Shown here: positions 21,685-32,545 of the stretch, in pieces
Position numbering within the stretch: position 1 is the first letter of the stretch
How the letters are laid out: every line of letters starts with the position of its first letter
Assembly (NCBI GenBank): GCA_026260175.1
Contig: JAKCWW010002216.1
Span: 8,312-55,244 of the forward strand
From: Reticulitermes lucifugus
Lineage: Eukaryota; Arthropoda; Insecta; Blattodea; Rhinotermitidae
Reading direction: 5' to 3'
Length of the DNA stretch: 46,933 nucleotides
Made by a program: the position numbers and the translations under genes
Notes under the pieces: model-generated
Told to the model about the DNA's origin: nothing
The model's database searches: none
The model's input: only the letters and a program-made list of their open reading frames with translations

Positions 21685-24388
21685 ACTTTGGTCAGATGCA
21701 ACAAAAGCAGCTTCATCAAACTGCAATACTCGCATAAAATCGCACTCTTGACTACACGACTAAGGGCACATACGTAATACAATTAACCGATACACGCCAA
21801 CCTATAATCCAAAGGATTAATTTCGAGGCTGAATATGGTATTACTCCGGCACTGCAGGCAACAGTTAGGTGGCTAAATTAAATAGGCTGTTCCCATTCTC
21901 TCCCTTGTCCCAAACAACTCACAATTTCAGTACAACAATACATGCTCCATCGTCTTCATTAGCCTCGAAGCAGAACAGTGTGATGTTAACCAAAGCAAAT
22001 CTCTATTATGTTACCAGTTGAAGGCCGTGTTAAATTCAAAGCTCGCAGGCTTCTATATGTACCTGGCCATATAACAACCACCGGTCTACCACACCAAAAA
22101 TCACAGGGTGTTTAAACTTTACATATTTCAGTTCTGAGGGGTTCTGGTGATGTTATGTTACACTTAGATTTACTTGGTTTCTAGACTTCTTGCACTGTCT
22201 AGGACAACAATATATATGTATCTTTTAATCTCCTTCTCTAAAGAAAACCGTGGTTTTTCTGACATTCAAATTAATAAAATGAGCTTATGCAGCAGAAAGG
22301 TTAGGACTGATCACGGAGTAACTGATTTACCAACATTCCATTCCACACGAAATGACGGCGTCTACAATCCGTAGGCCTATACACATGACTGGACAATCAA
22401 ACAACGCCATACACCAGAACCCGTCTGTTAAAGCTTTATAATCGTTCAGCCATTCAACAAATTCTTCGCATTGTATGCAACCCGCATGCTCATTACAGTG
22501 TTCACAAGGGCCAATCACTTGACCATATTCTCTGCCACATCAATCTATTCCACATCTTCACACTCTATTCTTTAAACATAACATTTATTGTAACATTGTT
22601 TTCATATCTATGCTTAAGACTCCAAACTGGCTTCAACTTTTGGAGTTTTTTGACAATGGTGTATGCATTTACATATCGTTTCCATTCCTTCTACATGCAC
22701 CATACCTCTCATTACACTTACTTTGTAATAATCGGTATGCAGTACAAATTAAATTCCTCATGATTCCGTTTCTTCCAGCCGCCTATCACTTCTCTTTCTT
22801 CAGGTCCAAGTATTCTCCTCGTCAATCTGTGATCTCAAAAAATCTATCAAAATTTCACCAGAATGGCGTTCTACATAAAATAATATTATTAAATAATCTA
22901 GCTAACGTGCATTCGAAACAATAATTGCGACGCAATAAATATTACTTCCTGAGGTCCGGCGCCTCATCTGCAGTTTTTCTATCCACATTTATTTCCAAAG
23001 ATTTCCGTTTCTCCCCGTAGAACTACATGCTGGGCGCCTTAACGCACAGATTATTCACGAACTTCCTACAGCGCATCATATCTTACGATTTCTACGACAC
23101 GCACAATTTCTGCTCAGTAAATGAGGAAACAACAGTTAAGAGTTAACATCACTTTAAAATCCCTGAACGTGAACAACCTTCAAGTACATCCCCTTGAAAA
23201 AATCAGATCACGTGAAAGTAAAATAACTTTATAAATCAAGTTATTACAGACTGATTGATTAGATTAGCGAAGAGATTTCGGTTGTGGTGTGCGTAATACA
23301 AACTGAAGCTTAGATACATCAAAGTCAACCATAATTTTATGTGCAGATGTATCGGAACAGACAACGCTATCTGTACGAAGAGGGTAGAACTACGAGCTAC
23401 AGGCAGACAAATTAGAGGTACACGTGAGATTTGCTGATTTGCCCAGCGACGAGATTAATTGCACTGCCAGTGATTTTCTGGACCACAAACCTCTCTCAAC
23501 CTCATCTTTCCTGTTCACATGTCCCACATAAATTGCATCTTATAAAAACACTACAAAATAATTAACTTGCTTCTTGAATCGCTACACAGTTTTCCGTGCT
23601 GAAAGTATGATTAAAATAAGATTACAGTAAGATTAAAATAAGATAAGATATTTTGTCTTTAGAGAATTGTTCATGTTATGTCAGGGGAATCAGCGCACGT
23701 TATTTGGACATGCTTAATAATAAACATATTAATAATACATAACACCATAGAAAAGACCCCATACTTAGTAAATCGCCACACCATAAATATGTGTGAGGGA
23801 GAAAATGTATATCTCCCTCAGTACTAAGAAACCTTGAGAGGATATATGATATTATTACAGAGAACATATTTGTAATAGCTTCTTACGGCAGAATATAGGT
23901 CTAATAAATAAATGGTGGGACTATTTCAAAAGCGCGGAAAGAAAGAGTTTTTACTTTTGATTCATGAGAGGGAAGATTTGGAAAGATATTCAGAATCGAT
24001 AAAAGAGGAACTAAACTATGGAGATTTTAATTACGACGAAATAAATTGCTAAGCCTCAGCCTTGAAGCTTATGACGATCAGAAATCCGCGGTGATTTTCA
24101 GTAAATTCCACGTGAATCTGTGGACTTCAGCGCGAAGGTATACACAATAAAATCTTGAAAGTCTGAAGACAATCGATCCAAAATTAGATTCACGAACAAT
24201 CTGCACCTCATCATATAAACTCACCAATATATCTAGACCTGGTTAATAAACAGAATCCTTTACCACACGCAACTACTACTTCTTGCTACAAGGACACAAA
24301 TCCTTCAGTTCTGACGCCGTACAGACAGGTTCTCCTTCAGCAAGAAAGGTGTGTTGGTGCAGATTTCTTCCAGTTACTACTTCCTCCT
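21685..24388. other. Non-coding stretch, no gene recognised
   Basis: Frames of 60-104 codons occur (the largest is 22610-22924, + strand), but none has splice context or recognisable domains. The - strand frame 22327-22518 has a protein-like composition and may be a relic of an unrecognised repeat. A small hairpin (gagggaga / tctccctc) lies at about 23797-23821. Confidence 0.4.
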
Positions 24389-24423
<35 letters not shown>

Positions 24424-24755
24424 CACATACGTCTTACAACAGGTCCATAGCCTCTTCCAAAGCGGGTTCTCCAGACAATGCCATCTAGTGCTTCCTCTTT
24501 CAATTTCCTGTGTCTCCTTTATTCCTTAAAGTCATCCAGTAGCTGTCCACGTCTTCTTCATAGCCTTCCAGTCCCTTGTATCTTTTCTTCTATTTTTCCT
24601 TCAATAGCACCTCTTAGACGGCAGTTTCTACGCAAGATATGACCAATCCAGTCTTCTTCCGTTTTATTGTACGAGTATGCAGGATGTTCCTCTCCTCTTT
24701 TAACTCTTTGTAATATATCATTTTTCACATGATCGGTCCAGCTTCCGTCATACCA
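24389..24755 (-). pseudogene. Non-LTR retrotransposon C-terminus with (ATT)n 3' tail
   Basis: Read on the - strand from about 24755, the frames give a WT.....DILQRVKRGEE-like start. Then come DWIGHILRRNCRLRGAIEG, QLLDDFKE and finally LKEEALDGIVWRTRFGRGYG before PVV and a stop near 24425. This is the very C-terminal end of a third insect LINE family (zinc-knuckle-less tail of an endonuclease/RT protein). Directly after the stop the element continues into ATT repeats (24391-24423), a microsatellite 3' end instead of poly(A). At least two stops or frame breaks show it is dead. Confidence 0.8.
24391..24423. repeat. (AAT)11 microsatellite, 3' tail of LINE
   Basis: A perfect aat run. It lies exactly at the 3' end of the - strand LINE fragment and is best read as that element's tail. 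Confidence 0.9.
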
Positions 24756-24829
24756 CTTTTTTCTCTATTATCTCGAATTTCATCAAAAACCATTCCTACG
24801 CCTAAGCCCAACTTCATGGAGGCAAAGAG

Positions 24830-25434
24830 AGTTTCAGGAGCTACAGCGCCGAGCATTATCGATATCGAAACTACATGGAGATGTATCAACTTGTAAGACA
24901 ATCCGCCTTTAACGCCCTGGTTGAACAGTCGTTGTTAACCAGTGGATTGGAGCTGACGGGCCTTCTAAACGAGTTGTGAACGTAACTGCGTATCTACGTC
25001 ACCGCACGACACTTACACTTCCTGCCGTCCAGTCACTGATCGGAAAGTTGATGGCTGACACCACCATGTAACAAAAGTGCGCGTGTTTTTATCTCAAGTA
25101 ACTGAGTTATGAATACTTTATGTTTCGGAAATATTGAACGACCTCGTATCAACTGTCGACAACATAGAAACAACGAGAACGGTATTTTAGACTGCACTTT
25201 TCCATACGTCAAGAAAATGTCTTTACGTGTTGCTACAATTTAATTATAGTACTACTTGAATACTGGTGACGCCGGTTTAACCAGTGGATATACATACGTG
25301 TTTAAGTTGTGTTTACGTTGTGTTTACTTTGTGTTTACGTTGTGTTTACGTTGTGTTCGTGTTGTGTTTACGTTGTGTTCAGTTGTGATTCCGGCCTTGT
25401 GGAGGGTCCGCCATCTTCCCAAAATTGCTTTAAA
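24830..25434 (+). promoter_or_regulatory. Candidate promoter / 5' UTR, CpG-containing
   Basis: From about 24.83 kb the sequence becomes richer in G, C and CpG than its surroundings. A CCGCCATCTT motif (25408-25417) lies 18 bp before the candidate ATG. In animals this is the YY1/Pho-type element often found near start sites of housekeeping genes. An 11-bp tandem repeat lies inside the putative leader (25298-25385). No TATA box was seen. The call rests on composition, the motif and the downstream exon together. Confidence 0.35.
25298..25385. repeat. 11-bp tandem repeat (gtgtttacgtt)8
   Basis: About eight imperfect copies of gtgtttacgtt, with variants gtgtttacttt and gtgttcgtgtt. Eleven is not a multiple of three, so the frames that cross it give accidental VFTLCLRC-like peptides. 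Confidence 0.9.
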
Positions 25435-25521
25435 ATGGCCAACAAATTCAGTGACTCTGAGTCAAACTGGCAGAAGAACCTCAATAATAATCGCTGCCAA
25501 AAAAGGGAGAAAAAAAGAGGA
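25435..25521 (+). CDS. Possible first coding exon, gene unknown
   Basis: ATG in good animal context (aaaATGGcc) opens exactly 29 codons, MANKFSDSESNWQKNLNNNR then a lysine/arginine-rich end. The frame runs to a strong splice donor (agagga|gtaaga) in phase 0. The peptide is hydrophilic, with an acidic/serine patch followed by a basic KREKKR stretch that could be part of a nuclear localisation signal. The upstream in-frame ATG at 25309 is less likely because it would translate the 11-bp repeat. The frame stays open past the donor to 25641, so an unspliced 69-residue product cannot be excluded. I did not find the next exon; the phase does not fit the exon at 34314 directly. Not recognised as any family. 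Confidence 0.35.
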
Positions 25522-27963
25522 GTAAGATGGAAAAGAAGAAAAAGACGATTGTTCTTTGTCGGCACAGCTGGGGCCAAAAATAAATTGGTATACTTTAGAG
25601 CTCTATGTCAGATGTCACGAGGAAAAACTAAAGAAACGTAAGCGAAACAAAGCCAGAACTGCCATCTGTCGGAAATCGAACACGGCACAGTCCAAACGCG
25701 AGACTCAAGTTCATCTCCAACACAGTAAAGACTGTTTATTCTTCATAATTACTAATTTTCTCCCAACGGAATATTCAATTACCTTGTGATATTAACCTAC
25801 TTTAAATCACTGTGGTGAAGAAAAGTTTTCTTGGAAAGTTACAAACTCTATATCCGACTCTTTTTATATTATTATTACGGAAGTATTTTAGTCCAGGAGA
25901 ATGTTACTTTCCAACAGAAATAAAGAAAGTCGTTATATGGCTGGTACTTTTACAACCGACTGGCGTCACGACTGACGGCGCCACAGTTGCATCGTAAGCA
26001 AAGTCCTCCTCACCTCCGAGACGTACGCGCATTTTTACGACGAAGAACCACAAAGAAGATGCGTCCTCAAGGGAGTATACGGCTAGCAATTTCTCATTCT
26101 TATTAAAATCCTCGACTGAGGGCACGTCATTGGTGACGGGATGATGTCATAAGCCACGGCTGGCGTCGCACGTCAAAAAGACGTTAACCGCGAGGCACCA
26201 GAGATTATAAAAAAAGTGTCGTACGACCTGACATCACTCTCAAAGTATCTCAATCTTCCAGTTCACTGAGTAGTACATAGCCTACTGCAGCCAATACGTA
26301 AGACGTGTATAAACACGAGCGTTCTGAACTCTGCGCACAAGTACAAGTAATAAATTACACGTGCCTTCCAGAATACGACATGCACTTACATTTGCATATC
26401 CCACTGTTTAGAATTACCAGAATCCAGAACGTTTGTCACAAGCTGTTCCGAAAATCACTTACCTTTTCGACTTTAGGGACTGTGAGACCGTGAAATGTTA
26501 AATCGTCTCACGTTTAATGACAATGTCACTGGAATGTCTTGTGACCTCATTTCTTCTACGTTTCTAGCAAATAATCTTATAAATGGCAAATATACAGTCC
26601 TTGAAGAACAACAGACAAAACAAGAAGCCTATAAAGATTTAGTTGTTCATAAATGTAACATCGCGTATGATATCCTACGTCTAATGCAGAAATGATGGTT
26701 GCTGAAATTAAAGCAATACTCTCCGACACGAATCCTGAATTAAGTATTAAATGCAAATTGAAAGGCATGCATAAACTCATAATTTAATAAGAATGATAAG
26801 TAGTCAATTCGAATTTAGTACATATGGGCCCACACTTGTTAGTACAATAACTCACACAAGCGCCTGTTCGTATTCCGGGCGTTTCTGAAATAAACTTTCC
26901 TGCAATAATAAAACTACTCATAATAAAAAAATACATGATTATATATTTTCGTTGACGAAGGAAATAAAGTCATACGAAAAGGGGGAGACAACTGGAGATA
27001 AGTTACTTACTCTTTACTTTACCTACGATGCACCACGCAGTGACCGACTTATACATTAAACTGTCCAAAAGCAACAGAAAAGCATTAGGCATATCTCGAG
27101 ATATATGGAGAATCTGTCACTCAACACACTATGTACAGAATAAATAACAACATATTAGAGAAGAAAAAGATGCCATACGGGTTTACAAGATCACCGCTTT
27201 GAAGAATGAAATTCACCTACATTATATACAAAAATTAATTTCATACCTCACAGAGAACATCCGTCTCTAGTATAAAGACCAATCAGTTAATGGTGCATGG
27301 AGAAATAATCGCTGTTTGTTCTAATGACGATGATAGGAAACACACAAATACAAACTGTGGGCAAAACGCAAATTGCCAAATGTTACAGACAGTCAAAAAT
27401 GCACTAAAAAGTAGAACTACTCGAACGGCATTTGACACGTCGCAACTGTCGTTAGTACTGTCTGGTCCACACATGTACAGACTAATGGCAGCTGAAATGA
27501 CAATAACAACGGACAACCCATTCGCTGGCACGTGTCATTCTACAAATAAAAATAAATACGGCACGTGTAAAAGATGCCATCATTCACAACTCATTGTGTC
27601 GTACACTTGCAATGTGAACCACCCCATTTATTTTCATGTTGAGACTTGTTTTATTGATTTATTTGTTTATTTATTTTTGCTTTAATTGGAGACACTTACA
27701 ATAGTTAAGACTACACATAATGGAAAGCGATAGGATTATTTATCAGTAATGAATTTGAAAGCATGTGCAAGGAAGCAGTTGTGTCGTAATTTAAATACCT
27801 GAGCATCGCCACGTATATTCTCAGTCAGGATACCTGGTCTTTGAGCAGAGATTTAAACCCGAGATGGGAAGAATAAAAAGCACAATGCCGCAGGTCAGCC
27901 AATGCAAACTGCTCTTCAATTTAGAAATGCCGATATTCATGGAATGCGATTCACTTATTTAAT
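25522..27963. other. Non-coding or intronic stretch, no exon recognised
   Basis: CpG remains frequent up to about 26.25 kb and then falls to the background level. A 131-codon frame (27290-27685, + strand) ends in a low-complexity LFVYLFLL tail and overlaps an 82-codon antisense frame. I regard both as chance. No acceptor plus open-frame plus donor combination convinced me. Confidence 0.4.
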
Positions 27964-28250
27964 AGTAAAGGTAAAGGTGAAGGTCTACCCGTAACATGCC
28001 ATGCAGGGACAGAGATGGAATAGAGTTACACCCCTACTTATTATTAACCTCGGCGCTGTAGGGGGGGGTCCAAACCACGCCCCGGCCACTTTACCTCCGG
28101 AAAAGAGCCCACGTGCCCATTCCACAGGAGGCTGACTGGGCCCCAGAGCCGGTTTGGAAGCGTGTGGAGAAAAATAAATCGCTTGCCCCCACCAGAGTTC
28201 GAACCCCGAACCGTCCAGCCCGTAGCAAGTCTCTATCCCGGCTCCTTGTT
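27964..28250 (-). mobile_element. SINE family B-like, copy 3 (reverse)
   Basis: Starts at the low end with the reversed tail (aaaggtaaaggtgaagg, matching ccttcacctttacc of the family). Then comes gccatgcagggac. It ends with the reversed tRNA-like head, with the B box complement agagttcgaacccc near 28194-28207. The middle part differs from copy 1, so it may be a related subfamily. Confidence 0.75.
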
Positions 28251-28269
28251 CAACAGTAAGCGACCTTAC

Positions 28270-28565
28270 AGCTCAGACAGTGAAGTCAAGCGGCTTCAGG
28301 CTGGACGATCGTGATTCCATTATCGGCAGGGGTACAAATTTTACTCTTCACCATCACATCCAGACTATTACCTAAGAACTTCCCAGGCCCCGTCCAATGG
28401 GCACCGTGGCTCTTTCCTTAGGAAAAAAGCTGCTAGATCACGAAGCTAACCACTCTCCTCCACCTAGTACCGAGGCTAAGAAATCGTGTAGCTGTACCTA
28501 CAGTCCCCATTTGTCTTACTTGCATGGTACTTAATTCAACACAGGGACAAATTTATCTGTGTCTT
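28270..28565 (+). mobile_element. SINE family B, copy 4 (head-to-head with copy 3)
   Basis: Begins with a diverged tRNA-like head (gctcagacagtgaagtcaag, then tcgtgattccattatcgg as a decayed B box). It continues with 'ctctcctccacctagtaccg' and ends 'acacagggacaaatttatct'. Only about 20 bp separate its head from that of copy 3. Confidence 0.75.
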
Positions 28566-30045
28566 TCTGCTTACCTTGTTTCATCTGTATGCATGTCCCT
28601 CTGGCGAAATGGTAAATGGGGAGGTACAGATGTTGAATGTACCAGTCAAAACAGTGCTATTATATTTTGAGTCTCACGCAGTGACATTGAGTTACTTATA
28701 TATTCAAACATGCCCACTGACTGTTGTACGAAAAAGGAGCTTTGGTAGTTTAATATAGCCAAAGAAGAGCAGAAAGTGTACTACAATAAGCTATACATTG
28801 ACGAGATGCGTTATTTCATATTTTACACGCAAAAACATTATTGCTCATGTTAACTTATTGAGATACATATTTATTGTTGCACAGCTACGAAGGTAACTGT
28901 AATGCAATTCTTTGTGCAAACTTATTTGTCCTTGCATATTCACCATACTGAAATATATTTCAAACAGAAGATTTAGATCCCACTGTGACCCTTGTTGTGT
29001 GCCACCTACCGGTTCTCTGTACAGTCACAACCTTTTAGGATATCGATTAACTTCGAATTACGCTTCATATGAAGTAGTGGACCAATACAAATTAAGATTA
29101 CATTCGCCCTACAAATTTTAATGTTCACACTCCAGTAACAAATTTAATCCAAATTCGTTTTAGCAGTTTAATATGTACAGTAGACAGACGGACACGACCT
29201 CACTTGGTGCAAATTGTACACAGAAAAACATCATAAAGATCTCTTTGCTACTTTTTTCGAACATTATCCACGAAACAAAAGTCTTAAACGCTGCGTTATG
29301 TTCATGAATTTATTGACTTTAAGATGTTCATTGCAAGCACATTCGGCAAATAAATGTGGGTACTGAAAACTACCTTAAAATAATAAATGGTATTTTTGAA
29401 GGTGCCTTATTCACTTTCTAAATAAAATTTAAAAAAAACTGGGGGGGGGGGAAAGAAAATCTTTCTAAGTTAAAACAGCCACGCGATAAATGACAGAATC
29501 AAAATTAAAAATATTTTGTTTTAATGAGAAGACCATTCAAATTCTTGTTAGTGCAGGCAGTCATGTTTTGAAATTAACTGGGAATATGTTCAGGATATAA
29601 AACATTTTATGAAACACAAATTTAAAAATTGAAATTTTCACGCGCTGTGGTAGCTGTCCAAGACCTATCCCCATCTTCCTGCAATACATAGCATTGTGGT
29701 AGCTGTCCAAAACCTATCCCCATCTTCCTGCAATACAGACTAAATAATTAATAATAAGAATAATAAGTTACTCGATATTAAGTACTATCCAAGTTTAAAT
29801 TTTCAAATAAATAAATATTCAGGGCGTCAATTTGATTACGAACACTGAGGAACCATCTATACAGGGATAAATCCTTCTTGCGAGTCATTTATTCCGCTCT
29901 TACCCCATTATCGGCGTGAAGTTATTTACTTAAAAGTGGTGAATATATCTGTTGTTCCGTGCCATATTCCAATACTTCTAAATAATCCGTTATTAGGACT
30001 CGAACCCCAAGGTAACTTACAAATAACGTACTGTAAAAGTGGTGA
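28566..30045. other. Non-coding stretch with a 49-bp tandem duplication
   Basis: No gene recognised. Bases 29646-29694 (tgtggtagctgtccaagacc onwards) are repeated at 29695-29740 with one substitution. A run of ten G lies near 29442. Confidence 0.55.

Positions 30046-30112
<67 letters not shown>
30046..30112. repeat. (ACT)n(AAT)n compound microsatellite
   Basis: About twelve act units followed directly by about nine aat units. The shift from one triplet to the other is a single-base change in the unit, as in repeat evolution by slippage. Gives accidental poly-Thr/poly-Asn frames. Confidence 0.95.
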
Positions 30113-30116
<4 letters not shown>

Positions 30117-30796
30117 TTCGTCCCTTCATTTATGCGACGTAATTCACAAAATGGCTATAGTCCCATCCTTGCCTCCATTTAACACAGAGTTAACATCGTA
30201 CAGGTGCATTATCTCCGCAGCACTTGTACGAAAATAATGTCCTTGTGAAAGGTCATTATTGAGCTGACCTAGACCTGACCATACTATGGATTAATCAGCC
30301 TCTCACAGCCATCCTAGTATTGCTGTATAATATCTGCTGCATTCCTCCTATACTCGCATAACACGTTCAATGAGACGTACAAAAAGGGCAATTCCAACTT
30401 CGTAATTTTTGGTGTTCTAAAAGTTCTATTATAAATAACAGCTCTACCTATAATGTTTGTAAAAGATAGTTTAGTGTTCAAAATTATAAATAAAGTATGA
30501 ACATCATCACGATCCTGAACAACAACAACAACAACAACACACTTCATCCACTTCAGTGGAAAATCTGGCCCTATACCTTCAACACTGAAGATGCGGTACT
30601 CGATTTTCTCTTCATGCGAATTACATGATGCACAATTAAGGCAAACGATAACTTGCAATATTGAATATTTTTCCCCTGTATCTGAGAATATGAAATTTGT
30701 TATGTACAAAGATTATAAATATACCTACAAAATGTGTGCGAAGTTTTGTTTGTATGTCAGCAATACAAAACATTTAGACAGGGTAAAACTTTAAGG
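30113..30796. other. Non-coding stretch, no gene recognised
   Basis: A 131-codon - strand frame (30314-30709) crosses an (ACA)n run at 30519-30540 and has no domain. Nothing else supported. Confidence 0.45.
30519..30540. repeat. (ACA)7 microsatellite
   Basis: Short perfect triplet run. Confidence 0.85.
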
Positions 30797-31020
30797 TCGC
30801 TTACTAGGATTGTGGGTTCGAATCCCACCGGAGGCATGGATGTCTGTCTCTTGTGAGTGTTGTGTGTTGTCAGGTAGCAGTCTCTGCAACGAGCTAGTTC
30901 CTCGTCCAGAGGAGTCCTACCGAGTGTGGTGTGTCTAAAAAAAAGCATGATCGTGAAGCCTCGAAAAATGAGGCGGCCTAGGCCTCCAAGGGGCTGTCGA
31001 GCCATTGGAGGGAGAAAAAA
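30797..31020 (+). mobile_element. SINE family A, copy 4, head-truncated
   Basis: Starts inside the tRNA-like head (cgcttactaggattgtgggt), keeps the B box ggttcgaatcc (about 30814-30824) and runs to the tail (gagccattggagggagaaaa). It lacks the first 45 or so bases, including the A box, so it could not be transcribed by pol III from its own promoter. Confidence 0.85.
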
Positions 31021-32289
31021 CCTCCTTTAAGGTTAAGTATAACCTCTAAATTGTTGTGAACAAAATCAACACGGACATACGCGTGTGAACACTACGTTCT
31101 TCAAATTAGTATAAAGACAGACCATAATAATATTAATAACACTTCATAACACATCTACGGTTGTGAAAAACAAATAATGTGACCCCGGCTGCCAAATTGT
31201 ATGACTACGTATTTGAGAAAAGTCCATAGTGCAAATATCCAAAGGCGCCTCAATATTACGTTATTATATATCGGAACACCTAGCCTTATGGATGTATTTG
31301 TCAGATACAACAAGTAGCAACAATAGCGTTTTGCAAACAAATTACAGAAACTGTTAACGTGACCTGCAGAATCGAGCAACTTCTTTGGTTGTAATAATAA
31401 CAAACAAGTAACAGCAGTGGTTAATCTTCAACAAACGATTTTTACACAGAATATACGGTGCCTGACATATTTATTGTCTCTGAGACTACCTCTTCAGAAA
31501 TTCAAGAGGCACCAATGACCTTTAGCAATTATTACTTCCTGAACAGAAAACTTGTAGTCTTCCTGCTGATGGCGCATATTTCATAAGTTATTTCGTTCCG
31601 CGACGCAGATTTAATGGTCCTGTAGACAGGTTTTAATTACTGATTTATACGTACCTCTTCTACACCTCAGCTTATTTCCAAATCTTCTGTCTGCATACCC
31701 AAATCAACGTTCAACACTAAGCGTCCAAAGAAAGTCACATACACCCTTTCACAGTGCAACACAAACACTGAATAATCGTTCACGTAATGTTCCGAAATGC
31801 ATCGTCCACTGCTTTGCCTCCGTTCACCTTAGTTACGACCAACGCACTCACTGTCCCCCCTCCCCCCCTTTCCGGGCGTCTTAGCTTGAATGAGCAAGCC
31901 ACTTGTTTGTTAAGAGTTTAATTGGGATAAAACAAAATGATATGGTTCTAACAAGCAATTACAATGAATCTTACACACACCAATGCTTTATAACACAAAG
32001 TACTGTATATCGAGTTTCGGCACACTATGAAAAAACCGTAAAAAATATATGAAACTCCATTAGTCACGACAGTAAGAAGTCCTCAAACCGAATTGAAATA
32101 AATTAAATTTATAGGTCACAACACCCACAGGTTTTACCGAAATAAAGTAGTTTGGATTCTGTCACATGCTAGGTACATAATTAATTAATGGATGATTTTC
32201 TACTCATTTTTAAAATACACTACACCTAAAAAGGGTATCTTTTTTTTTCTTCAGAACAGGCTTACATCAACCAAACCGTACCTCACCCT
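31021..32289. other. Non-coding stretch, no gene recognised
   Basis: No exon or repeat family recognised. A C-run (ccccccctccccccc) lies near 31855-31869. Confidence 0.45.
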
Positions 32290-32545
32290 AGTCACCATCT
32301 TGCGTGTGGCTTCGTTTAATAGAAGTGACCACACGTTACGGTGGAGCAGTTACAAACCCTGCTGTGTATTCGGAAGTTATTGTGAGCAAATCTAGGCCCG
32401 TAAATCGGCTGCCATAACGTACGTCGTTTCGGGGTGTTGGCTACACTGCATTCGAGTTTGACAACAACAGATCACGCTTCAGGACACGGTTATGGAGGGA
32501 TAAGAAGTTGATGAATTCGTCGAGTGCTAGTGGTCCCTTTTAGAA
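32290..32545 (+). promoter_or_regulatory. CpG-rich promoter-like block upstream of the three-exon gene
   Basis: CpG-dense compared with everything to its right (for example aacgtacgtcgtttcgg at about 32415-32431). An ETS-type CGGAAGT lies at 32371-32377. It lies at the border where the CpG-poor domain begins, which is where an unmethylated promoter next to a methylated gene body would be expected. No TATA box. Orientation is inferred from the + strand exons downstream; divergent transcription is possible. Confidence 0.4.
32511..32532 (+). CDS. Speculative first coding exon of the three-exon gene
   Basis: ATG at 32511 gives MNSSSAS plus one base (G at 32532) before a GT. Joined in phase to the acceptor at 34314 it would complete an Ala codon and continue ADVNEF. 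The donor (gtg|gtccct) is poor, so this is only a candidate. It is the only ATG in the promoter-proximal block that I found to fit the phase. Confidence 0.2.

Noticed and set aside
22327..22518. - strand 63-codon frame with Cys/Trp-rich content
   Set aside because: Protein-like at first sight, but no splice sites, family or repeat copy could be confirmed; left unassigned.
27290..27685. 131-codon frame as a gene
   Set aside because: Overlapped antisense by another open frame, with a low-complexity end, no splice or promoter support and no domain.
29926..30142. Poly-Thr/poly-Asn and poly-Val/poly-Leu proteins
   Set aside because: Both frames are translations of the (ACT)n(AAT)n microsatellite on opposite strands.
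30314..30709. 131-codon - strand frame as a gene
   Set aside because: Crosses an (ACA)n microsatellite and lacks recognisable motifs.
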